From NCBI GenBank assembly GCA_017416735.1, contig JAFQBF010000109.1, positions 1 through 35,020 of the forward strand: a DNA stretch of 35,020 nucleotides, written 5' to 3'. Both the position numbers and the translations under genes were made by a program. A model generated the notes under the pieces. It was not told the DNA's origin and ran no database searches. It saw nothing but the letters and a program-made list of their open reading frames with translations. The stretch comes from Bacteroidaceae bacterium (lineage in GTDB: Bacteria; Bacteroidota; Bacteroidia; Bacteroidales; Bacteroidaceae). This document shows positions 1-7,950 of the stretch, in pieces; position 1 is the stretch's first letter, and each line of letters opens with the position of its first letter.

Positions 1-10
1 CCATGAATAT

Positions 11-50
11 TAGGAGGATGTTTTACAACATCCTCCTATTTTCTTTTATT
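11..50 (+). terminator. Rho-independent terminator of an upstream gene
   Basis: A perfect 12-bp stem (11-22 with 27-38) with a 4-nt loop TTAC is followed by TTTTCTTTT. The gene it ends would lie left of the window. An open frame entering from position 3 reads straight through this hairpin, which argues against using the upstream ATG as the start of the next gene. Confidence 0.85.
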
Positions 51-56
51 ATAGCC

Positions 57-836
57 ATGAAACTCCCCATACTGAAAGCGACTTCATTTAACCACATCAT
101 ACAATTAGGTGGGCATTCCAAACCATGGATTGTATCTACCCAGGAAGGAAGTTACGTCACAAAACTATACAAAACAATAGATTTGGAAGCCCGTAACAAA
201 ATGACAGCAGAGGTATTGGGAAACCTTTTGGCTAAAGAGTTTGATTTCAATGTACCTAAAGCTGCCATTATTGAATTTGATGACAATTTCAGAATGTCTT
301 TAGGTATGGAAGAAGAAGAAATTCTATCTACACTTGATGAACGAAGTAAGTTTGGAAGCTTATATTTAAATGAATCCTATTTGTATTCACCACTGACAAA
401 CTACCCCCTCGAGGGATTGATAGCGATGGACACTTTATACGCTTTTGATTATTTTATTTGTAATCGTGACCGAACTCAACTAAAGCCAAATCTTCTAATT
501 AAGGATAATGAAGCTATCCTCATAGACCATGAAATGGCATTAGAAATCAATCAAGAAACGACAACCAATTTCAATCAAAGCAAATGGGATTCAAGATATA
601 AATATCATCTTTTCTACGAGAGACTAAAATCATCTACAAGCGAAGAGAAAAAATACTTTTTTACAGACTTCCTATTTTATCTTCAAGAATTAAGATGGAA
701 CAAATTTGAAGACATATTTGTTCAACTACAGGATTTGGGGTTTGAGCCACAAAAAGAAACTTTAAAAGCTTATTTCAATGCTGTATGCCAAAACCCTGAC
801 AAGTTTGTTAATATATTAAAGAAATCTATTGAATAA
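57..836 (+). CDS. HipA-like kinase family protein
   Basis: The product is 259 aa and resembles the HipA-like kinase family that is usually paired with DUF3037 proteins. Visible kinase-like signs are an N-terminal lysine-containing segment (VTKLYKT), a catalytic-loop-like NRDRTQLKPNLLI with Asp138, and a metal-binding-like IDHE with Asp157. The ATG at 57 is chosen because the in-frame ATG at 3 would translate the terminator hairpin. No promoter is visible in the short upstream DNA. The stop is followed after one base by the DUF3037 gene, so the two are probably co-translated. Base composition is AT-rich relative to most of the window, which fits horizontal transfer. Substrate and role are unknown; a toxin or regulatory kinase is possible but not shown. 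Confidence 0.75.
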   Translation: MKLPILKATSFNHIIQLGGHSKPWIVSTQEGSYVTKLYKTIDLEARNKMTAEVLGNLLAKEFDFNVPKAAIIEFDDNFRMSLGMEEEEILSTLDERSKFGSLYLNESYLYSPLTNYPLEGLIAMDTLYAFDYFICNRDRTQLKPNLLIKDNEAILIDHEMALEINQETTTNFNQSKWDSRYKYHLFYERLKSSTSEEKKYFFTDFLFYLQELRWNKFEDIFVQLQDLGFEPQKETLKAYFNAVCQNPDKFVNILKKSIE

Positions 837-837
837 T

Positions 838-1233
838 ATGAAAACAGTATATAGCATATTGCAATTCCGCCGATCATTATTGAAAGACGAAATCTTCAAT
901 ATTGGTATTGCCTTTGGATTTGTACATGAAAATGGAAACAAAGTTCTTTTCAGAAGCACAGACTACAGCAAGCTAAAGAACATTTATTCTCAGTTGAATG
1001 AACAAATGCTTGCTATATATATGAATTCTATTCAAAAAAGAATAGAAGAATCAGAATTTCATCTCCATAAAGATATTCCATTGGACAAGAATTTCAGACT
1101 ATATCTCCGCAAAAACGTTTTATTGGAAGATTCAACAACATTGCAATTCACAACACCTAAAATAATAACAAACCTTGAGGACGATAATGTTATTGCAGAA
1201 AAGTACAGCAAAGAATTATTGTCTTTCCTATAA
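838..1233 (+). CDS. DUF3037 family protein
   Basis: A small protein of 131 aa whose N-terminus (VYSILQFRRSLLKDEIFNIG) is typical of DUF3037. DUF3037 genes commonly sit directly beside HipA-like kinase genes, as here, and the pair is thought to act together, but the biochemical role is unknown. The ATG at 838 lies one base after the stop of the kinase gene; a TTG at 829 in the same frame would overlap it, and the ATG is preferred. No signal peptide or membrane segment is seen, so it is probably cytoplasmic. Confidence 0.75.
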   Translation: MKTVYSILQFRRSLLKDEIFNIGIAFGFVHENGNKVLFRSTDYSKLKNIYSQLNEQMLAIYMNSIQKRIEESEFHLHKDIPLDKNFRLYLRKNVLLEDSTTLQFTTPKIITNLEDDNVIAEKYSKELLSFL

Positions 1234-1250
1234 TCGACTAATTCCAATAA

Positions 1251-1345
1251 TTATTCGAATAATTCTGAATGCTTACCCAATCTAACAGCTTCAACAACAC
1301 CAGCATTTTCGTCTATCCAAATCAGAAGAAAAAGAATGCGTGATT
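1251..1345 (-). pseudogene. Possible remnant of a RelE/YafQ-type toxin C-terminus
   Basis: On the minus strand the last codons read RILFLLIWIDENAGVVEAV and then RLGKHSELFE before a stop. The (R)xGxHSxLF ending resembles the C-terminus of YafQ/RelE-superfamily toxins. The residues upstream in this frame do not look like the rest of such a toxin and no antitoxin gene is beside it, so if real it is a decayed fragment. The match rests on one short motif and could be chance. Confidence 0.25.
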
Positions 1346-1409
1346 TTTCTTCAACACCTTCGTGATTTATACCCACACAAACTAACAGACAAAGCCCATC
1401 CATTCCCTC

Positions 1410-1417
1410 TATCTTTG
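1410..1417 (+). promoter_or_regulatory. Candidate Bacteroidetes -7 element before the 1449 operon
   Basis: TATCTTTG matches the TAnnTTTG -7 consensus of the primary Bacteroidetes sigma factor and lies 31 nt upstream of the ATG at 1449, giving a leader of roughly 25-30 nt. No clear TTTG -33 box is seen at the expected spacing, so strength is uncertain. Confidence 0.5.
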
Positions 1418-1448
1418 CACATAGTTTAATATAGCATGTCATAAACGT

Positions 1449-2702
1449 ATGTGCATAAAAAGAATTTATTTCATAATAATCCTTTTCTTTGCAGGAATTT
1501 CCTCTCTACACGCACAAGAAAAGCGCACGGAAATTTGCATTGATTTCCGTGTCAACAGCCGTACGATTGACTTCACTTATATGGACAACCAAACACGCTT
1601 AACTGAAATTTTGTCTTCCATTCAGCAACTTCATCAAGATACCACGATGCGTGTCTTGCAAGTCACCTTTTGTGGAGTAGCTTCCCCCGAAGGAAGTTAT
1701 CAAGTAAACAGACGATTGGCCAGTCAACGCTTAGAAGCATTGGAACGATACATCCGTTCACATATCCAACTGCCTGAGAACATCATCATCCGTCACAACG
1801 ACACTTACATCCCTTGGAATTATCTGATTACAGAAGTCGAGACATCCGATATGGAATGTAAAGAAGAGATTCTTTCCATCTTGCGAAGTCCTTCCAAGCT
1901 TGTACCTTATTACGGTAATAGTAGTATCGACAGCCGGATACCCGCTCTCAAGAAATTGAAAGGCGGACGTATCTGGACAATACTGAACAAACGCTATTTT
2001 CCTAAAATGCGAAACGCCTGTGCCGTATTGATTACGATGAAAGAAGAACCAATAAAAGACATTATACCGACTCCAACACCCATATCCACCGATACGATAG
2101 TTGTAGTCCCCATCGAGCCTGCGCCACAGCCTGTACCAGCTCTCCCCCAACCCGAAGGTTTGACTCGTCATCTTTATCTCAAGAGCAATGCTCTCGGCTT
2201 AGGTATGGCTATAGCCAATATTGCTGCAGAGATTGATTTGGCCAAGCACTGGTCATTCACATTGCCTGTTTACTATTCAGCTTGGGATTATTTCAAGAGC
2301 ACCATCAAGTTCCGTACATTTGCCGTTCAACCAGAATTGCGCTATTGGCCATCCGAAAACAACAATGGTTTCTTTGCCGGAGCACACTTCGGATTAGCAT
2401 ACTATAATTTTGCTTTTGACGACGATTACCGATATCAAGACCATAATCGTGAAACACCTGCTATCGGTGGCGGTGCGAGCATCGGTTATCGGTTGCCCAT
2501 CAGCAAAAACCATCGCTGGCAGGTGGAGTTCTCCATCGGAGGCGGAATTTACCCGTTGCATTACGACAAATTCCACAACACCCCGAAAACCAAAGACGGC
2601 CTGATGACAGAAAGCATCAAGAAAACCTATTGGGGAATCGACCAAGCAGCGGTTTCACTCGCATATACCTTTGACTTAAAGATGAAAGGAGGCAAGCGAT
2701 GA
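1449..2702 (+). CDS. OmpA-like/DUF3575 outer-membrane protein of a fimbria-like locus
   Basis: The product is 417 aa. An N-terminal signal peptide (hydrophobic residues about 5-20, ending LHAQEK) is followed by an OmpA-like alpha/beta segment with the motif GVASPEGSYQVNRRLASQR, a proline-rich linker near residues 200-235, and a C-terminal region of alternating aromatic/hydrophobic strands typical of DUF3575 outer-membrane barrels. In Bacteroidales such proteins are encoded with Mfa/Fim-type fimbrillin genes and are thought to anchor or assemble them. Its stop overlaps the ATG of the next gene by 4 nt (ATGA), so it is the first gene of an operon with the lipoproteins downstream. The anchoring role is inferred from context. 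Confidence 0.7.
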   Translation: MCIKRIYFIIILFFAGISSLHAQEKRTEICIDFRVNSRTIDFTYMDNQTRLTEILSSIQQLHQDTTMRVLQVTFCGVASPEGSYQVNRRLASQRLEALERYIRSHIQLPENIIIRHNDTYIPWNYLITEVETSDMECKEEILSILRSPSKLVPYYGNSSIDSRIPALKKLKGGRIWTILNKRYFPKMRNACAVLITMKEEPIKDIIPTPTPISTDTIVVVPIEPAPQPVPALPQPEGLTRHLYLKSNALGLGMAIANIAAEIDLAKHWSFTLPVYYSAWDYFKSTIKFRTFAVQPELRYWPSENNNGFFAGAHFGLAYYNFAFDDDYRYQDHNRETPAIGGGASIGYRLPISKNHRWQVEFSIGGGIYPLHYDKFHNTPKTKDGLMTESIKKTYWGIDQAAVSLAYTFDLKMKGGKR

Positions 2703-3760
2703 GAAGAACATTACACCTTATTATATGTATTTCTCTGTTGCTGCTCTCAGCATGCGATGTTCACGAGTGGCCGGAGACTCCCGGATTCGTGAAATGTCAT
2801 CTGCGTCTGAACTATGAAACGGACATGACTGAATGGAAACACCTGTACGATGACGCATCGGTTATCGAGCAAGGATATGGCGATTCATACGACAATCATC
2901 GCAATTATGGCAAGATACGATACATTGTCCGCACCTATCCCGTATCGGAGGAGCAGCGTACCATGTCGGATTATACACAAGAATTCGTATTTACAAAAGA
3001 CATATCCGAAGGTTATAACCACGAAGCGACACTCGACCTTTTGCCGGGCAACTACAACGTGATGGTTTGGTCGGACTTGATTCAGACTGACGGAGATGCT
3101 CATTTCCACGATGCCACCAATTTTGCAGAAATCAGACTGCAAGGCAATCACAAGGGTAACAATGACCACCGGGATGCATTCCGTGGAACAAGCAACCTGT
3201 CTCTTGTAGCCGATGTTATGGAGCGTCTGCCCGACACGCTTGACATAGCGATGCAACGCCCTTTGGCCAAATTCGAGTTCATCACCAATGACGTTCAGGA
3301 GTTCATCGACAAGGAATCTACCCGTCTGGCCTCCAAAGCCAACGCAAACCCAACATCGTTAAGCGAAGACACTCCGACAAGAACCGTGAATCTGGAAGAT
3401 TACAAGGTAGTGTTCTACTACATCGGATTTATGCCGGATGCTTACAGCATGCATACCGACAAGCCCGTAGATTCCTCTACCGGAGTGATGTTTGAATCCT
3501 CACTGAAGAAACTGACCGAATCGGAAGCTACAATGGGATTCGATTATGTATTCGTGAACGGCAAGAAGTCAATCGTAACGGTACAGATAGGCATCTACGA
3601 CAATGAGGACACACAACTTTCATTGACCGACCCTATCGAAGTTCCGCTCAAGCGAAGCCATCATACTTTGTTGTCGGGTACATTCCTGATGTCGAGAGCA
3701 TCGGGAGGTATCTCCATCAATCCCGACTTTGACGGAGACCATAACTTGATTATTCCCTAA
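2699..3760 (+). CDS. DUF6562-type fimbrillin-like lipoprotein
   Basis: A 353-aa lipoprotein: a hydrophobic signal ends in the lipobox LLSAC, with the lipidated Cys near residue 19. The body has a beta-rich fimbrillin-like pattern that includes MQRPLAKFEF and a C-terminal GGISINPDFDGDHN strand. The RPLA(K/Q) block recurs in the two downstream proteins, so the three look like divergent paralogues with a DUF6562/Mfa-like fold. The 4-nt start/stop overlap with the preceding gene indicates translational coupling. It is probably a surface or periplasmic structural subunit or tip protein; no enzymatic motif is seen. Confidence 0.65.
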   Translation: MRRTLHLIICISLLLLSACDVHEWPETPGFVKCHLRLNYETDMTEWKHLYDDASVIEQGYGDSYDNHRNYGKIRYIVRTYPVSEEQRTMSDYTQEFVFTKDISEGYNHEATLDLLPGNYNVMVWSDLIQTDGDAHFHDATNFAEIRLQGNHKGNNDHRDAFRGTSNLSLVADVMERLPDTLDIAMQRPLAKFEFITNDVQEFIDKESTRLASKANANPTSLSEDTPTRTVNLEDYKVVFYYIGFMPDAYSMHTDKPVDSSTGVMFESSLKKLTESEATMGFDYVFVNGKKSIVTVQIGIYDNEDTQLSLTDPIEVPLKRSHHTLLSGTFLMSRASGGISINPDFDGDHNLIIP

Positions 3761-3772
3761 CAGATAGACAAA

Positions 3773-4591
3773 ATGAAGAATCTACTACATCACATACAGA
3801 TATTGGTCATACTTGCCCTTCTAATGGCAATCCACTCATCCTGCTCGAATGAATGGCAGGACGTAAACGATGTTCAGGTAAATTTCACCGCCACACTTCC
3901 CATCGATACCCACACACGTTCATTCGGTAAAGCCGAGCATATTAATACGCTTGTAGCGGGTGTTTTCAATGGACTAAAAGAAGTTTCCCGACAATCATTC
4001 GCTGTAAATGGCACATCGGTAGATATACAACTAACATTGCCCAAGAACCAAACCTATAATTTTGTATTTTGGGCATACAACAACAGCAGCCCGAACATCT
4101 ACAACATTGCTAATTTGACTGCAATCAAGATGAATGCTTTACCCGACCAGATTACTTTCGCCCAAGCAGAAGCCGGAGATGCTTTTTTTGCCACCATGAA
4201 AGAGGTAGCCATTATGGGGAATTGCAGTTATCCTATTGAGCTTGTCCGTCCGTTGGCTCAAATCAATATAGGAACAAGTGGAGTACCTATGAAGGCTTCA
4301 TTCAAGGTAAAAGCTCCCGAAACTTTCTATCCATTAGAGAATACCGTGAGCGAAGCAGGCATAGACTACACTTGGAATTTCAGCGAAACCACTGATGAGA
4401 AATTCTTGATCGATGAAAATGAATACAACTATCTTGCCATAGGGTATCTGTTTGCGCCAAGCACTGCCACCTCAGTTGCAGTCGAACTGACTTTAACCGA
4501 TGGCGAAAAAAGCCAAACTGTGCAATTTCCACAAGTGGAGATAGAAGCTAACCAAAGGAGCAACATCGTTGGAAGATTTACGACTGAATAA
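3773..4591 (+). CDS. DUF6562-type fimbrillin-like lipoprotein (short form)
   Basis: A 272-aa lipoprotein with lipobox HSSC after a hydrophobic N-terminus. It shares with its neighbours the block LVRPLAQINIG and an ending QRSNIVGRF, but stops there. The other two continue for about 20 residues with a strand of the form (G/D)I(S/Q)xN(I/P)xxxxDGD. Loss of that last strand could matter for subunit assembly, since fimbrillins often exchange terminal strands; this is inference. It lies 12 nt after the previous gene and belongs to the same operon. Confidence 0.65.
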   Translation: MKNLLHHIQILVILALLMAIHSSCSNEWQDVNDVQVNFTATLPIDTHTRSFGKAEHINTLVAGVFNGLKEVSRQSFAVNGTSVDIQLTLPKNQTYNFVFWAYNNSSPNIYNIANLTAIKMNALPDQITFAQAEAGDAFFATMKEVAIMGNCSYPIELVRPLAQINIGTSGVPMKASFKVKAPETFYPLENTVSEAGIDYTWNFSETTDEKFLIDENEYNYLAIGYLFAPSTATSVAVELTLTDGEKSQTVQFPQVEIEANQRSNIVGRFTTE

Positions 4592-4634
4592 AATAAATTT
4601 ATATAAATCAATTGTTTAACTAAAATTTCTACTT

Positions 4635-7097
4635 ATGAACAAGAAATTATTTTTCGGTATGTTCGCTGCAGCCAGTATGCTGCTGGCAACATCGTGTTCG
4701 AATGATGAACTGAATGAAGTTCAATCAGGAAATGAGGCAAAGGTGACATTCTCACTGGGGCTTGAAAATGGTATTGGTAGCCGTACCATCAGTGATGGTA
4801 CAAAAGCAGACAAGTTGGTGTATGCTGTTTACAAACTTAATGCTCAGGGTGAGCCTGAATTACAGAATGTTGTAGGCTCAACGAATGGGCAGTTTGTAAA
4901 GACAGATTTCAAGTCAGGCGACAATGTGTCTATCACACTTGCTAAAGGTCAGACTTATCAGGTTGCTTTTTGGGCACAGGATGGCGATTGCAAGGCATAT
5001 GATACAGATGATTTGACAGCTGTAGAAGTAAAATACCAGAATGAAGATGGTACAAACGCAGTGAACAACGATGAACTTCGTGATGCATTCTTCAAGATGG
5101 TTGAATTTGAAGTGGCAGGTGACAAGACTATCGATGTTGTTTTGAAGCGTCCTTTTGCTCAAATCAATGTAGGTGTAGATGCTGAAGATTGGGCAGCTGC
5201 TCTTGCTTCGGGTATTGAAATAGAAAAGTCGGCAGTAGTTGTTAAAAATGCAGCTAATACTATCAACTTGCTTACCGGTGCAGTATCAGGTAATGAAACA
5301 GTAGTGACTTATGCTTCAGAGGTCATTCCTAATGAGACTTTGTATGTTGATACTGATGTAACAAAAGATGGCAAAGAAACTTACAACTGGCTTTCTATGA
5401 GCTATATCTTGGTCGCAGACGCAGACGAGACTGATGTAGATAATGATGGTACAGTCGGTGATGCAAGAACAACTTTGAATAGCCTCCAATTTACTTTCTC
5501 TCCTAAGAGTGGCAATGATATTGTGTTCAATCAGGGCTTGAACAACGTTCCTGTACAACGTAACTGGAGAACAAACATTCTCGGTAAGATTTTGACTGGT
5601 GACATTCAGTTCAACATCACTATTGATCCTGCTTATGATGGCGACATCATTTACCCAGAGTATGAAGGAACATTCGCAGAGTTGGAACTGGCCGCAAGTA
5701 TGGGAGGTACAGTTACTTTGGATGAAAGCTTTACAATGCCTGAAGAAAGACCATTCCTTCAAGTTTCTGCAGATTTTATTCTAAACATAAATGAGAATGT
5801 TGATTTTACTACTGGTAGTGTTACCGATTATGGTATTATCGTTGCTAACGGAACTACAACTATCAACGGTGAAGGAAACATTAAATCACAAGGTGGTGGT
5901 GTTGGTATTAAAAACGGTGCAAGCCTAGTTTTCAACGGTGGTAACTTGGATGTAAATACAACAAGTACTTCTGGTCGCTATTTGTTCTATCTTGTTGATG
6001 AGGGAAGTACTGCTACTATTAATGGCGGTAATTTTGACTTTAATAAAACACAGAACCAAAAGCGTGCTTATATCTATGCAAGTGAAGGGACAACTGTCTA
6101 TGTGAATGGCGGTACATTCGGCAAGGCTTCAACTCGTGATGGATACACTGCAGGCATTTTAGGTACTGGTACTGTAATCATCACTGGTGGTACATTCGGT
6201 TTCGACCCGACAACTTGGGTCGCTGATGGCTACAAGGCTGTTAAGAGCGGTGAAAAGTGGTATGTAGTTGCTAATGATGTTACTGTCGCTTCAACATCCA
6301 ATGAGGTAGTAACTGTATTCGCCAATGGCGGAACAGTGTTGTTATCATCAGATATTGAACTTGACGCAAGATTAGATGTTGCTGCAGGTGCTAATGTTAA
6401 TCTTGACATGAATGGCAAGACTATCACTGTAAAAAGTACTTCTTCTGTAGATCCAGCTTTCTACACATATAAAGGTTCTACTCTTACCATCACTGGTAAT
6501 GGAACAGTAGAGATAGAAGATCCATCTGTTAGCCTTATCTTCCCTGGCGGTGACGTAGTGATTGAAAACGGTACATTTGTGAGAAATATTCCTGCAGGCA
6601 CTCCAGCCAAACAAGTAGGTGCTTTCTTTGTAGGTGCCAAGGTTTCTCCTTGGGGTTCACAAACAGTTACTATTAAGGGTGGTTACTTTGACGGTGGTTA
6701 TTATGATGCCAATGCTGCTGAAATTGATGAAATTTTGGCTGGAACAAAGACTTTAACTGAAACTGCGGATGACATTGCTAAGCGTGGAAATTCCAAGGAT
6801 GCAAATAAAGTCAGAGTTGCAATCAAGGATAACGTTCAACTCTTGTTGAATTTGTCTTATAACTTGTTCAAGATTTACGGTGGTACATTCGTAGGTGCAA
6901 ACCCAGCTTGGGGTGATGAAGGCTGTATGCTTCCTACCACTCCCAACTATCTCCGTCCTTGGTCTTACTATCAAGGTGCTCTCCTCGATGGTCAGGTATT
7001 TAACGAGAATGGTATTGTACTCCCAGTAGGTTATACTATCACCAAGGGTGCTCTCGAAGACGGCAGACCGACCTATACAGTTACTTACAACAAATAA
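4635..7097 (+). CDS. DUF6562 lipoprotein fused to a beta-helix-like repeat region
   Basis: The product is 820 aa. A lipoprotein signal (LLATSC) leads into a DUF6562 module over about residues 25-345, with KRPFAQINVG and a closing strand GDIQFNITIDPAYDGD. The rest is a long repetitive region rich in the motifs (I/V)xGGxF, NGTT and NGGN, recurring at irregular intervals up to near residue 770. This pattern suggests a right-handed parallel beta-helix, as in surface adhesins and polysaccharide-active proteins. The repeat region has two halves, with an apparent restart near residue 552. No catalytic motif is recognisable. It is the largest and last gene of the operon, followed by a terminator, and is the likely exposed adhesive component (inferred). 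It starts 43 nt after the previous gene. Confidence 0.7.
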   Translation: MNKKLFFGMFAAASMLLATSCSNDELNEVQSGNEAKVTFSLGLENGIGSRTISDGTKADKLVYAVYKLNAQGEPELQNVVGSTNGQFVKTDFKSGDNVSITLAKGQTYQVAFWAQDGDCKAYDTDDLTAVEVKYQNEDGTNAVNNDELRDAFFKMVEFEVAGDKTIDVVLKRPFAQINVGVDAEDWAAALASGIEIEKSAVVVKNAANTINLLTGAVSGNETVVTYASEVIPNETLYVDTDVTKDGKETYNWLSMSYILVADADETDVDNDGTVGDARTTLNSLQFTFSPKSGNDIVFNQGLNNVPVQRNWRTNILGKILTGDIQFNITIDPAYDGDIIYPEYEGTFAELELAASMGGTVTLDESFTMPEERPFLQVSADFILNINENVDFTTGSVTDYGIIVANGTTTINGEGNIKSQGGGVGIKNGASLVFNGGNLDVNTTSTSGRYLFYLVDEGSTATINGGNFDFNKTQNQKRAYIYASEGTTVYVNGGTFGKASTRDGYTAGILGTGTVIITGGTFGFDPTTWVADGYKAVKSGEKWYVVANDVTVASTSNEVVTVFANGGTVLLSSDIELDARLDVAAGANVNLDMNGKTITVKSTSSVDPAFYTYKGSTLTITGNGTVEIEDPSVSLIFPGGDVVIENGTFVRNIPAGTPAKQVGAFFVGAKVSPWGSQTVTIKGGYFDGGYYDANAAEIDEILAGTKTLTETADDIAKRGNSKDANKVRVAIKDNVQLLLNLSYNLFKIYGGTFVGANPAWGDEGCMLPTTPNYLRPWSYYQGALLDGQVFNENGIVLPVGYTITKGALEDGRPTYTVTYNK

Positions 7098-7154
7098 GCC
7101 TTAAAGAAACTCTATCATTCCTTGATAGATATTTACATATAAGACGTTAGTTCA

Positions 7155-7194
7155 GATGCCTGCCGTTCGTGAGAATAGCAGGCATCGCCTTTTA
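7155..7194 (+). terminator. Terminator of the fimbria-like operon
   Basis: A 9-bp stem (GATGCCTGC at 7155-7163 with GCAGGCATC at 7178-7186) closes a 14-nt loop and is followed by a short T-rich tract. It lies 57 nt after the stop at 7097. A closely similar hairpin occurs at 8269-8300. Confidence 0.75.
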
Positions 7195-7251
7195 CAGCTT
7201 ACCACATTATTTACCCTATCCTCTTTTTAAGAACGGTTTCCGTGAAAAACG

Positions 7252-7283
7252 TTTGCCTACTTTCATTTTTATGTTTATCTTTG
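7252..7283 (+). promoter_or_regulatory. Bacteroidetes-type promoter for the structured RNA and XRE gene
   Basis: A TTTG box (7252-7255) and TATCTTTG (7276-7283) are separated by 20 nt, matching the TTTG-n20-TAnnTTTG consensus at both elements. The predicted start is near 7288, giving a leader of about 295 nt before the XRE gene at 7583. Confidence 0.7.
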
Positions 7284-7395
7284 TCAACAAAGTATCGGGG
7301 GATGTCCCTTGACGCTTTTTATTGTTAAATATATAAACATTTGGAAAAGCGTTTCCATTCAATACTTATTGGAAAAGATTTATGAGCTTTTAGCT

Positions 7396-7565
7396 CTTAT
7401 TCTCTCAATCTGAAAACCGCCAATTTGAAGAGTGTATGAGAATAAGCAGGTGAAGGTTCACGTCCTGTTATAGGGCGTGGACTGTTCGTGCTTATCTATA
7501 CACAAAGGTGCTTGGCGGTTCCTCAGATTGAAGATAAGCTATCGAATGGTTCCGCCTTTCTTTTT
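7396..7565 (+). promoter_or_regulatory. Rod-like structured RNA leader with terminator-like end (possible attenuator or small RNA)
   Basis: Complementary segments stack into one long irregular hairpin: 7405-7413 with 7523-7531, 7415-7423 with 7512-7520, 7432-7437 with 7498-7503, 7442-7448 with 7489-7495, and 7455-7465 with 7473-7483 (G-U pairs included). GGCGG at 7514-7518 can pair either with CCGCC at 7417-7421 or with CCGCC at 7552-7556, which is followed by TTTCTTTTT. A second competing pairing joins 7396-7404 to 7438-7446. The competing pairs resemble transcription attenuation of the downstream XRE gene. The overall rod shape with an internal loop also resembles 6S-type RNA, but identity is not established. 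Confidence 0.55.
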
Positions 7566-7582
7566 ACAGGAAAGCCCTACTT

Positions 7583-7816
7583 ATGATACACATCGGAAAA
7601 CTCATCGAGGAAGAACTCCGCCGCCAGGAACGTTCCGTCACCTGGTTTGCGGACAAGCTCTGCTGCGAGCGGACCAACGTGTATTCCATCTTCAAGCGTC
7701 AAAGTATCGACACGGTTCTACTGCTCAGAATTTCATTGGTCTTGCATCGGAATTTCTTTTCGGTCTATCTGGAGGAACTGGAAAAGAATGAGTTCAAACA
7801 GCAAAACGGACAGTGA
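7583..7816 (+). CDS. Small XRE-family helix-turn-helix regulator
   Basis: The product is 77 aa and consists of little more than a DNA-binding domain. The segment TWFADKLCCERTNVYSIFKR forms a typical XRE helix-turn-helix, followed by a helix (DTVLLLRISLVL). Very similar small proteins beginning MIHIGKLIEEELR are, from memory, common in Bacteroides genomes. The ATG at 7583 follows a structured leader; a purine-rich AGGAAAG lies about 10 nt upstream and could pair with CTTTC at 7556-7560, so translation may also be controlled. The targets are unknown; the phased palindromes at 8008-8063 are one candidate. An overlapping frame over the same DNA is not favoured. Confidence 0.8.
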   Translation: MIHIGKLIEEELRRQERSVTWFADKLCCERTNVYSIFKRQSIDTVLLLRISLVLHRNFFSVYLEELEKNEFKQQNGQ

Positions 7817-7849
7817 CTATTTCAATTCCTGTTTGAATATCTTTGCAAC

Positions 7850-7950
7850 ATAGAAAGTTCAATGAAAATCCAAGCAATCACCTAAAATGAGCAACGGCGC
7901 AAGGACTTTTGGGATATACATAAGCTACTTGAATCCTACACTATAAGCAT
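7850..7950 (+). pseudogene. Decayed AbiEii-type nucleotidyltransferase fragment
   Basis: In the frame containing position 7862 the DNA reads MKIQAIT, a stop (TAA, 7883-7885), then NEQRRKDFWDIHKLLESYTI before similarity ends. This matches the conserved AMKLxAIxxRxxxKDFxDIxxLL block of AbiEii/AbiGii toxins. The intact AbiEii gene at 33434-34072 has the equivalent AMKLSAIAQNGTRVKDFIDI. Only about 30 residues survive, with one nonsense codon, so this is a relic and not a working gene. Confidence 0.55.

Noticed and set aside
3..56. N-terminal extension of the HipA-like kinase from ATG 3
   Set aside because: It would translate a perfect terminator hairpin, and the hydrophobic stretch it creates is an artefact of the stem and T tract.
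7396..7565. Firm assignment as 6S RNA
   Set aside because: The rod shape is suggestive, but I cannot run a covariance model and the position directly before a gene also fits an attenuator.
7477..7791. Alternative frame overlapping the XRE gene and its leader
   Set aside because: It runs through the structured RNA and has no protein features; the XRE frame has a clear helix-turn-helix.
7838..7845. Second promoter (TATCTTTG) after the XRE gene
   Set aside because: It has no -33 box and leads only into a broken AbiEii fragment, so it may be a relic.
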